In this document: piece by piece, positions 15,485 through 22,123 of the stretch
Numbering within the stretch: the first letter of the stretch is position 1
Layout: each line of letters opens with the position of its first letter
Source: Mesonia oceanica
GTDB lineage: Bacteria; Bacteroidota; Bacteroidia; Flavobacteriales; Flavobacteriaceae
Assembly: GCF_902499555.1 (NCBI RefSeq)
Contig: NZ_CABVMM010000020.1
Coordinates: 1-35,869 of the forward strand
Reading direction: 5' to 3'
DNA: 35,869 bases
Position numbers and translations under genes: made by a program
The notes under the pieces: generated by a model
What the model saw: the letters and a program-made list of their open reading frames with translations, nothing else
Databases searched by the model: none
What the model was told of the DNA's origin: nothing

Positions 15485-16213
15485 TTATTTTTCGTTTTCA
15501 ATTAACCAATCTAGACTTTGCTCAAAGTATTTTTTCAAAGATTTGTTCAGAAATTGACCGTAGTCTATTTTTTCATTTCTTTCTTTTGACAACCAAGCCA
15601 TCGCATAAGCTATAATTTGTTCCGGCAAATATCCTTGACTACTTGATTGCCATCCCAATCCTTGTGAGATAAACTGGAAACGAGAATTACCTATAAAAAT
15701 TCCGAACCCATAAGTAATTGCCGTAAAATCTGTTAAAAATTCATCATTCTCTTCTACTCGATTTTCTCCTAATAAAATTTGATGAGCCAATTCGTGAGAA
15801 ATCGTCGCAATCAATGAAATCGGATTTTTTAATTGTTTACGTTCAATTGAAATTGTTGTATCGTTTTCAAATTGTTGATAAATTCCACTTGCACTTTTCC
15901 AACTGCCACTGATGTCAGCCGGTGTTGTCAAAATTGTACCATCATCCATTTCAATTGGTGAATCAGAGAAAAAATCTAGTTTTAAATTCAAACCACCAAT
16001 ACCCATTAACTCCTTTGTCCTTTCAAGTATAAACTCCGCATCCTTTTCAGTTCCATCAAAAGTTCTTTCATAAAAATCTTTTGTAGGAGTTACTGTTCGG
16101 ATTTCCATAAAATGTTCTTCTCCAAATTCCGCTCGTAACCAATTTAAGTCTTCATCAACCCAAATTTTGTCTTCTTCAGTTATTGGCAATTTCTTATTTT
16201 TATTCCAGAACAT
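15485..16213 (-). CDS. HELAH zinc-metallopeptidase-like protein
   Basis: 242 aa, no signal peptide or membrane segment, so probably cytosolic. A zinc-binding HExxH motif is at 140-144 (TISHELAHQILLGE), followed by acidic residues E158 and D162 in DEFLTDFTAITYGFGIF as candidate third ligands. The C-terminal part has GYLPEQIIAYAMAWL. Proteins with this HELAH...LTD...GFGIF layout occur as unknowns scattered in Bacteroidota. Substrate unknown. It lies 44 bases downstream of the YcxB-like gene on the same strand, so the two may be cotranscribed. Confidence 0.75.
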   Translation of the reverse strand: MFWNKNKKLPITEEDKIWVDEDLNWLRAEFGEEHFMEIRTVTPTKDFYERTFDGTEKDAEFILERTKELMGIGGLNLKLDFFSDSPIEMDDGTILTTPADISGSWKSASGIYQQFENDTTISIERKQLKNPISLIATISHELAHQILLGENRVEENDEFLTDFTAITYGFGIFIGNSRFQFISQGLGWQSSSQGYLPEQIIAYAMAWLSKERNEKIDYGQFLNKSLKKYFEQSLDWLIENEK

Positions 16214-16257
16214 TGAATAGTTAATTTATAGATATAAAAGCTCTGATTACAAAATAG

Positions 16258-16776
16258 TTAAAGTTTTATCTTTTCTTTTACAATTGAAAGAATTTCATCC
16301 CACTGGTTTTCATGAATTTCTGATTTACTAATAATGTAAGAAATACCATTTTTAGCATGTAAATCAATAAATAAGGTATCTTCTATTAGCCTATAACCTT
16401 TAAAAGCGAACCACTTAAGTTTTGCCTCATGTTTATAATCAGAATAACCTAAATAGTCATTAGTAAACTCGAAAACATTAATATTATTCTCGTATCCTTC
16501 AATTTCAGTTTGAACTTCTTTAAAATACCTTTTTTTATTTTTTGAATAATGCGCCCAAAATTGATAAAAATTCACCAAGTAATGTATTCCTAACCCAATA
16601 AAAAGAAAGCCCATATTATCTTCACCAAATACAATGAGGCTTCCAACAGTAACACTTATAATTCCAAAAATTATTCTTCGTTTATTGACTTTTAAATTTT
16701 CTTTCCATACTACATCAAAATTCAATTTATGTTGATGATAGAGTATATTTTTATTGAATGGTGTTTTTAGTATCAT
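16258..16776 (-). CDS. YcxB-like membrane protein
   Basis: 172 aa. It has an N-terminal segment facing the cytosol, two membrane helices at about 35-50 and 55-72 with a short turn (FGEDN), and a C-terminal domain of about 90 residues with EFTNDYLGYSD, LKWFAFKGYRLIEDTLFIDL and EKIKL. This two-helix plus PH-like domain plan, with the conserved W-x6-Y spacing, fits the YcxB-like family found in many firmicutes and Bacteroidota. Function unknown. It precedes the HELAH gene. Confidence 0.65.
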   Translation of the reverse strand: MILKTPFNKNILYHQHKLNFDVVWKENLKVNKRRIIFGIISVTVGSLIVFGEDNMGFLFIGLGIHYLVNFYQFWAHYSKNKKRYFKEVQTEIEGYENNINVFEFTNDYLGYSDYKHEAKLKWFAFKGYRLIEDTLFIDLHAKNGISYIISKSEIHENQWDEILSIVKEKIKL

Positions 16777-16791
16777 TTTTAATATTAATCT

Positions 16792-16896
16792 CTATTTGTG
16801 TGTTACTTCAATTATTTGTGCCTCTCCAATTTTCATCTTTCCTTCATGAATCCACCAAAGTCTATCTTTTTGAATAAAGTCAGTTTTGCTTTTATT
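16792..16896 (-). pseudogene. C-terminal remnant of a lost gene
   Basis: Minus-strand frame with no start that reads as convincing protein: NKSKTDFIQKDRLWWIHEGK, then MKIGEAQIIEVTHK and a TAG stop at 16792. It is preceded by an in-frame TGA at 16897-16899 and AT-rich sequence without recognisable coding. The W-W and charged pattern look like the last strands of a small globular domain. This is most likely the tail of a decayed gene; chance cannot be ruled out. Confidence 0.35.
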
Positions 16897-16992
16897 TCAA
16901 TTTATCATTTTATCTTTGAATTGATTCGTGTAAAATTTTTAGACCAAAATTGTTTCTAGCTATACAGAAAAAATCATAGTTGATAAATAGAT

Positions 16993-17628
16993 TCATTCTA
17001 TACTTTCAAAATAATTTTCAATTTCTGATTGTAATTTATTTATTTCAATCATCGAATCGTATACTAATCCATCCTTTTTAAGCTTAATTAGTTCATCCGA
17101 AATTTCTTCTCTTTCCTTATCTTTACCCATAAATTCTACTTTATTATTTATAGTTGCAAATAAAGAACTCATTTTTTTCTCAGCTCTTACATAAGCATTT
17201 ACTTCATCAAGAATACCTGTAAGTTTGCCAAATTCCTTTTTTATATTATTAGGCAAAATATATCTTTTAAGTATATAATTTTCAATTACCTTAGCGAATG
17301 CTTTACCCCAATCTTCAAGGAGTAAATTTAGCTTTTCCGGTGAAGCCTTCTTAAGTTCTATTTCTACTGAAGCAGTATATATTAACAATTCAGACAATAT
17401 AGGGTACAATTCATTTAAAGCCTGTACTTGTAATTGATTATATTTCGAAAATTTAATTTCAGATTTTTTCAGCTCATTCTTAAATTTCTCAATTTTTTTT
17501 GAAACTAGAATTGATTGAATAACTTGAATTAGTGCAATAATAACTGTGAATGCAATTAATATTATTAAATGATATTTTTTAAAGTCAGAAAAATATTCAT
17601 CAAGAGCTTCTTTAATTAAATTGTTCAT
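16993..17628 (-). CDS. Membrane-anchored coiled-coil protein of unknown function
   Basis: 211 aa. There is one membrane helix at about 20-43 (LIILIAFTVIIALIQVIQSI), then a long Lys/Glu/Leu-rich region (about 45-75) likely to be coiled coil, and helical segments to the end. No catalytic motif seen. The N-terminal 17 residues are probably periplasmic or outside, with the bulk in the cytosol; orientation is inferred from the lysines after the helix. AT content is higher than in the neighbouring core genes. The 124 bases between it and hemW show nothing. Confidence 0.65.
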   Translation of the reverse strand: MNNLIKEALDEYFSDFKKYHLIILIAFTVIIALIQVIQSILVSKKIEKFKNELKKSEIKFSKYNQLQVQALNELYPILSELLIYTASVEIELKKASPEKLNLLLEDWGKAFAKVIENYILKRYILPNNIKKEFGKLTGILDEVNAYVRAEKKMSSLFATINNKVEFMGKDKEREEISDELIKLKKDGLVYDSMIEINKLQSEIENYFESIE

Positions 17629-17752
17629 TTCCTATTTAATTTTCACTTTATCACTTAAAAATTAATATCAACCAAATATAACTGTTCCCACTAATAAATC
17701 AAAAACCAACGATAAACTCACCTATCTCCTACAACCTAATATCCATAACCTA

Positions 17753-18877
17753 TTAGTCGACGTAAAACAAATCTGCCGCAATGCCATCGCTTAAAAATTT
17801 TCCTTTTTTAGTGATTAAGACTTTATGGTTTTCTTCTTTTAGTAATCCTTTTTCAAAAAATACTTGGGACTCTTTTTCAAAGTAGAGTGCGAGGGGTTTT
17901 CCAAAGAGTTCTTCAATTTCCGCTAGATTTACTCCAAATTGTGTCCGCAAGCGTGTCATCACATATTCGTTGTAGCGATCGGCTAAGCTCAACTCTTCCA
18001 CTTCTGCAGGAACAATTCCTTGCTGAATGGTTTTGATGTATTTGGTGTTGTTATTCACATTCCAACTGCGATGTTCTCCATCAAAACTGTGTGCGGAGGG
18101 ACCAATACCCAAATAGGGTTTTCCTAACCAATAAGCGGTATTGTTTTGAGAGAAATAACCGGGTTTCCCAAAATTTGAAAATTCATAATTGATGAATCCG
18201 GCCTCTTCCAAAGTAGCTAACAAAATTTCAAAATGCGCTTTCGATTTATCTTCATCCACGGGTTGTACTTTTCCGGTTTCAATCATTTTCTTTAAAGCGG
18301 TTTTCGGTTCAACCGTTAGGGCATAACTCGAAATATGCGGAACTTCTAACGCCAATGCCTCTGCTAAATTCGCTTGCCAACGCTTGTTGCTCATTCCGGG
18401 AATGCCGTAGATTAAATCAATGGAAATATTATCAAAGTACTGTTTTGCCAATTGAATGGATTTCAGAGCTTCTCCTGCATTATGAGCGCGGTTCATTAAT
18501 TGTAAGTCCTCTTCAAAAAAAGATTGCACGCCAATACTGAGTCGGTTAATGTTAGAATTCGCCAGCCTTTGTAAAACCTCATCGTTTAAATCGTCTGGAT
18601 TGGCTTCTAAGGTAATTTCAGGATTTTCACATACGGGATAGTTTTCAAAAACGGTGGTTAGAATTTGGTTGATTTCTTCCGCCTCTAATAAACTTGGGGT
18701 TCCACCTCCAAAGTAAATGGTTTCCACACTTCCTTGGTTTTCAGTTTTACGTAGTTGAAGTTCTGTAAGTAAAGCTTCCACCAAATCTCCTTTCTTTTTC
18801 AGCGAAGTTGAAAAATGAAAATCACAGTAATGACAAGCCTGCTTGCAAAATGGAATATGTATATAAATGCCCGACAT
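17753..18877 (-). CDS. hemW: Radical SAM haem chaperone HemW
   Basis: 374 aa. The [4Fe-4S] cysteines C11, C15 and C18 lie in FCKQACHYCDF, with F after the last spacer residue where true coproporphyrinogen dehydrogenase HemN has a fourth cysteine, so HemW rather than HemN. SAM-binding GGGTPSLL is near 57-64, and the C-terminal HemN-type domain carries SYALTVEPKTAL and NEYVMTRLRTQFGV. HemW delivers haem to membrane acceptors in other bacteria. The start overlaps the stop of the glycosyltransferase as TAATG, so the two are translated as one unit. Confidence 0.95.
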   Translation of the reverse strand: MSGIYIHIPFCKQACHYCDFHFSTSLKKKGDLVEALLTELQLRKTENQGSVETIYFGGGTPSLLEAEEINQILTTVFENYPVCENPEITLEANPDDLNDEVLQRLANSNINRLSIGVQSFFEEDLQLMNRAHNAGEALKSIQLAKQYFDNISIDLIYGIPGMSNKRWQANLAEALALEVPHISSYALTVEPKTALKKMIETGKVQPVDEDKSKAHFEILLATLEEAGFINYEFSNFGKPGYFSQNNTAYWLGKPYLGIGPSAHSFDGEHRSWNVNNNTKYIKTIQQGIVPAEVEELSLADRYNEYVMTRLRTQFGVNLAEIEELFGKPLALYFEKESQVFFEKGLLKEENHKVLITKKGKFLSDGIAADLFYVD

Positions 18878-20118
18878 TATTGTTGTTCTAATTTATTTTT
18901 AGCTTCAATCCACTTCGACATATACTTGGTGCTCTGCAAGGTATGATGCATTAACATAGCGCCTAAAAAATTTTGATTGCGATGTTTTTGCAAATCGTTT
19001 TGAATCTTATTTAATTCTTCAAAAAAATAGTCTGCAAATCGGTTTTCCTGAAAGCGTTCGTTAATAATATTGAACCCATTTTGTTGTACTTTCTGCCAGC
19101 GCTTAGGCTTCTCGTAAATTTTAATCGCTTCTTCTGCAATGCTTTTATCTTCATTGGCTATTTCTCCCGGCCACGGATATTTTCCACAAATTCCTTCGGC
19201 GCCAATCGTAGTGGTTATGCTTGGAGTTCCTGCCAACATCGCATCGATAAACTTTCCTTTGATGCCGGCACCAAAACGTAAAGGTGCTAACAAAACCTTA
19301 GCCGTTTTTAAGACTTCTTGTGCATCTTCGGCTCGACCTTTTACAATAAAACCTCGTCGTTTATTTTGTAATTGTTCTACTTTTTGGCAAGCATACGCGC
19401 CATAAATCAACAAACGGGCTTTCGGAAGTTCTTTTCTAATGAGTGGCCAGATTTTTTCTTTTAAATACAGCACCGAATCCCAATTAGGCAGGTGTAAGAA
19501 ATTACCGATAAACACAAAATCTTTCCGCTGCTCATAAGTGGGTAATTTATTGATTTTTTCTTCAGAAATGGAAGGCGCCAATAACGGGATGTAATGTAAG
19601 ATTGACGGATTTACTTTAAACTTCCGTGCTAGCAAATCGACTTCTGCTTCAGAGATAATCAACGATAAATCACAACGTAAAATACTGGCAATTTCCCGTT
19701 TCGCTTCATCAGAATGTAAATCTTCCCGCATGAGCGTTCTTCCTTTTTTTAAGGCTTCGTAGCGTGCTTTTCTAAAAAAATGCAAATCTTCCGTATCTAA
19801 AATCCTTACGGCATCGGGACAATTTTCGGCCACACGCCAACCAAATTGTTCTTCCATCATAAAACGATCAAACATCACTACTTGTGGAGCAAGTTCTCTT
19901 ACATAGGTATCAAAATCAGAAGAATTGGTTTTGATCTTTTTTTGGGTAATCCCCAATTCTTCAAAATTAATCGCATATTTACTCTCCTTCGCCGGACTTG
20001 CATAACTCACCTCCCACTCCTTTGCTAGAAAGAGTTTGATGAGTTGCATCATTCTACTACCGGCAGCAGAAGAAGTAGGTTCGGGCCAAACGTAACCAAT
20101 AATGAGTAATCGCTTCAT
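18877..20118 (-). CDS. Glycosyltransferase, GT4-like
   Basis: 413 aa with two Rossmann-like halves. The N-terminal half begins LLIIGYVWPEPTSSAAGSRM (acceptor side). The C-terminal half has FVFIGNFLHLPNWDS near 200 and LAPLRFGAGIKGKFIDAMLA near 285-305, then GTPSITTTIGAEGI, the donor-binding region of GT4 enzymes. No signal peptide. It ends with a basic, glutamine-rich tail (about 370-413). The sugar and acceptor are unknown. The gene is first in a unit with hemW (1-base overlap). Confidence 0.85.
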   Translation of the reverse strand: MKRLLIIGYVWPEPTSSAAGSRMMQLIKLFLAKEWEVSYASPAKESKYAINFEELGITQKKIKTNSSDFDTYVRELAPQVVMFDRFMMEEQFGWRVAENCPDAVRILDTEDLHFFRKARYEALKKGRTLMREDLHSDEAKREIASILRCDLSLIISEAEVDLLARKFKVNPSILHYIPLLAPSISEEKINKLPTYEQRKDFVFIGNFLHLPNWDSVLYLKEKIWPLIRKELPKARLLIYGAYACQKVEQLQNKRRGFIVKGRAEDAQEVLKTAKVLLAPLRFGAGIKGKFIDAMLAGTPSITTTIGAEGICGKYPWPGEIANEDKSIAEEAIKIYEKPKRWQKVQQNGFNIINERFQENRFADYFFEELNKIQNDLQKHRNQNFLGAMLMHHTLQSTKYMSKWIEAKNKLEQQ

Positions 20119-20196
20119 TTTATGTTTTTTTTCACAATAAATAAAAAGAAATGCTAAGCTATTCTTCGTAATTTTAGCACAAATTTACGTTTATTC

Positions 20197-20757
20197 ATGG
20201 TAGAAAACACACATCAGATTAATCCAGATCATTGGGTAGATGAATATTCTGATTATTTATTTAATTATGCCATCGTTCGGGTAAACGATAGAGAGATTGC
20301 CAAAGATCTTATTTCTGAAACTTTTCTGGCCGGTTTACGTTCTAAAAAATATTTTAAAGGCGAGGCGACCGAACGCACTTGGCTTATTTCTATTTTGAAA
20401 CGTAAAATTATTGACCATTACCGAAAAATAAATTCTAAAAAAGGCCAAGCGGAAGTAAAAATAAACTACACCGATGAAGACCAAGAAGGCGACTGGCTGG
20501 AAGAGAAAGTAGCTGATAATTTTGAACAGTCTGCAGAAGACAATTTGGTGAATAATGAATTAGGCGCTGCGATTTACGATTGCCTTGATAAAATTAACCC
20601 CAAGCACGCCAAAATTTTTAAAATGAAAACGATCGATAACTTTGATACCGAAGTGATCTGTAATGAATTTAATATTACCCCGTCTAACTTATGGGTAATT
20701 ATTCACCGTGCACGAACTGCGTTGGCAGAATGTATGGAAGAAAAATGGTTTAAGTAA
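20197..20757 (+). CDS. ECF-type RNA polymerase sigma factor
   Basis: 186 aa. Sigma region 2 is at about 11-75 (DEYSDYLFNYAIVRVNDREI, KDLISETFLAGL, ERTWLISILKRKIIDHYRK) and region 4 at about 125-182 (LGAAIYDCLDKINPKHAKIF, FNITPSNLWVIIHRARTALAECME). A 45-residue acidic linker between them includes DEDQEGDW. It is the first gene of a pair with a small zinc-finger protein three bases downstream. The upstream sequence has only a near match TAATTTTA (20169-20176), so a promoter could be read by the sigma factor itself (inference). Target genes unknown. Confidence 0.93.
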   Translation: MVENTHQINPDHWVDEYSDYLFNYAIVRVNDREIAKDLISETFLAGLRSKKYFKGEATERTWLISILKRKIIDHYRKINSKKGQAEVKINYTDEDQEGDWLEEKVADNFEQSAEDNLVNNELGAAIYDCLDKINPKHAKIFKMKTIDNFDTEVICNEFNITPSNLWVIIHRARTALAECMEEKWFK

Positions 20758-20760
20758 TTT

Positions 20761-21024
20761 ATGAATTCTGAAAATCCTGACAAGAAATATTGTAACTGTA
20801 CCGACGCAGGTTGTTATTGTGATAAAGCTCAATACAATGAAGCAGCTGACTGGGAACTTGAAAAATTGGTTTCTCATTTAGACAAATGCCCTAAATGCCA
20901 AGAGTATACAGAACGCAATAAAAAGCTTACTGAACTTTGCAAAAAAGCAGAATTAACTTCGTTAAAAGAAGAGGAACGCAAAGAACTTAAAAAGTTGCTT
21001 CAGGAGAACCTAAAAAACAAATAG
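20761..21024 (+). CDS. Small zinc-finger anti-sigma candidate
   Basis: 87 aa, directly after the sigma factor. It has H39-x3-C43-x2-C46 (HLDKCPKC), the zinc-binding signature of ZAS-type anti-sigma factors. An extra N-terminal cysteine cluster, C11-x-C13-x4-C18-x-C20 (CNCTDAGCYC), and C60 add up to seven cysteines. There is no membrane helix, so it is a soluble cytosolic sensor, not a membrane-bound one. The C-terminal third is a charged helix. Its stop overlaps the convergent UbiA-like gene end by 15 bases. Anti-sigma activity is inferred from position and the motif. Confidence 0.85.
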   Translation: MNSENPDKKYCNCTDAGCYCDKAQYNEAADWELEKLVSHLDKCPKCQEYTERNKKLTELCKKAELTSLKEEERKELKKLLQENLKNK

Positions 21025-21837
21025 TACTTTCGTTAAACAAAGTAATCCCCACCAGATAATCGGTAAACTTTCCACCCAAAAAGAAGCATAATAATCGGAT
21101 TGTTTTTTGGAAGAAAAATAAATTAACATTCCGGTAAGAAGGGTGATCATAAAAGTTGGAATCAAATTTTTTACTTCTGACGTAATCGTGAATTCCAACA
21201 GAAAAAAAAGCATCAACAATACATATCCCAAGGCTTTCGTTTTTTCTACCCCTATTAACTGCGGAAGTGTTCTCAATTCTTTACTATCATAGGTTAAATC
21301 CCGAATTTCAAATGGAAGGATAAGTGCCAAAACAAAGACAAAAATCTGTAAAAACCGAAGCCTTGCTTCTACCGAAAAAATGAAATCAACGTTTTGTGTT
21401 GGTAACCAAACTGCGGTTCCTGCCCAGACGAAAGCAATAATAAAAATCTTAATCGATTTTAAACTTCTCAGATTCTTTCCCCGTGGTAAAAAAGGGATCG
21501 CATATAATAAAGTAAAAAATCCTAAAAAAGCAGAAATCAATAATACTTCAATAGGTTGAAAAAATGATAACACCAATAACCCGATAAAATTCAGCAAAGA
21601 AAACAACTGAATAAAACGAAGGTTTTTGGTCAAGCTGCGATGATGTAAACCGGCAATTCCCGCATATTTCACGAAATTATAACCGGTAATGGTACTAAAA
21701 AACACAAAGCCTAATAATTCAGCAGAAATAGCTGTAGGGATTACAAAAGAAGTCGTTAGCACCATAGCACAAACGGCAAGTGAAACGTGAATACTACTAT
21801 CGATGTAAAATTTAAAAATTGCTTTTAGGCCATACAT
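21010..21837 (-). CDS. UbiA-like membrane protein lacking the first Asp motif
   Basis: 275 aa, eight or nine membrane helices. The second aspartate motif of UbiA prenyltransferases is present: EIRDLTYDSKELRTLPQLIG with D180 and D184. The first motif, usually NDxxDxxxD, is here TGYNFVKYAG near 51-60 with only N54 left. A standard Mg-dependent transferase needs both, so this protein may have another reaction or none. A -7 element, TACCTTTG, lies at 21842-21849. The C-terminus overlaps the anti-sigma gene end by 15 bases. Confidence 0.72.
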   Translation of the reverse strand: MYGLKAIFKFYIDSSIHVSLAVCAMVLTTSFVIPTAISAELLGFVFFSTITGYNFVKYAGIAGLHHRSLTKNLRFIQLFSLLNFIGLLVLSFFQPIEVLLISAFLGFFTLLYAIPFLPRGKNLRSLKSIKIFIIAFVWAGTAVWLPTQNVDFIFSVEARLRFLQIFVFVLALILPFEIRDLTYDSKELRTLPQLIGVEKTKALGYVLLMLFFLLEFTITSEVKNLIPTFMITLLTGMLIYFSSKKQSDYYASFWVESLPIIWWGLLCLTKVLFVF

Positions 21838-21841
21838 TTAG

Positions 21842-21849
21842 CAAAGGTA
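21842..21849 (-). promoter_or_regulatory. -7 element of the UbiA-like gene
   Basis: TACCTTTG on the minus strand, ending four bases before the ATG at 21837; the transcript would be leaderless or nearly so. No -33 TTG found. Confidence 0.4.
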
Positions 21850-21905
21850 AAAGAACTTAGGAAAGCCTTGTTTATTTCTTACCTATATATTGTATTTGTT
21901 TCTTT

Positions 21906-21955
21906 ACCCTGAACTTGATTTAGGGTCTCATCTAAATTGATTCTAGTAGGATGAG
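21906..21955. repeat. Intergenic inverted repeats, ACCCTGAA type
   Basis: ACCCTGAA (21906-21913) pairs with TTTAGGGT (21919-21926) with one G-T pair; the next bases CTCATC (21927-21932) are answered by GATGAG (21950-21955). The first part is nearly the same as the palindrome at 6341. It lies between alaS and the UbiA-like gene. Confidence 0.6.
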
Positions 21956-22009
21956 ATGCTGAAAGGAGCAGGTTCCAGAATGGTGGAATTCTATTATTTT
22001 AAGCTAAAC

Positions 22010-22036
22010 GTTATCCCGGACCAAGTCCGGAATAAC
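22010..22036. repeat. Intergenic palindrome with CCGGAC stem
   Basis: GTTATCCCGGAC (22010-22021) pairs with GTCCGGAATAAC (22025-22036) with one mismatch around CAA. It has no T-run, so it is not a typical terminator. It lies 88 bases after the alaS stop and may stabilise or process the 3' end. Confidence 0.6.
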
Positions 22037-22123
22037 ATTTATTTCTATTAAGAATTAAAGCTCAATTAGAAACTTTAATATCTTTTCAAATTGAAAAATA
22101 TTAAAAAAAAACTCATCAAATCA

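Noticed and set aside
14659..17628. Defence island or toxin-immunity system
   Set aside because: No nuclease, toxin, helicase, methylase or reverse-transcriptase motif was found in these proteins; only HExxH is catalytic-looking.
17753..18877. Oxygen-independent coproporphyrinogen III dehydrogenase (HemN)
   Set aside because: The fourth cysteine of the CxxxCxxCxC motif is a Phe here, as in HemW.
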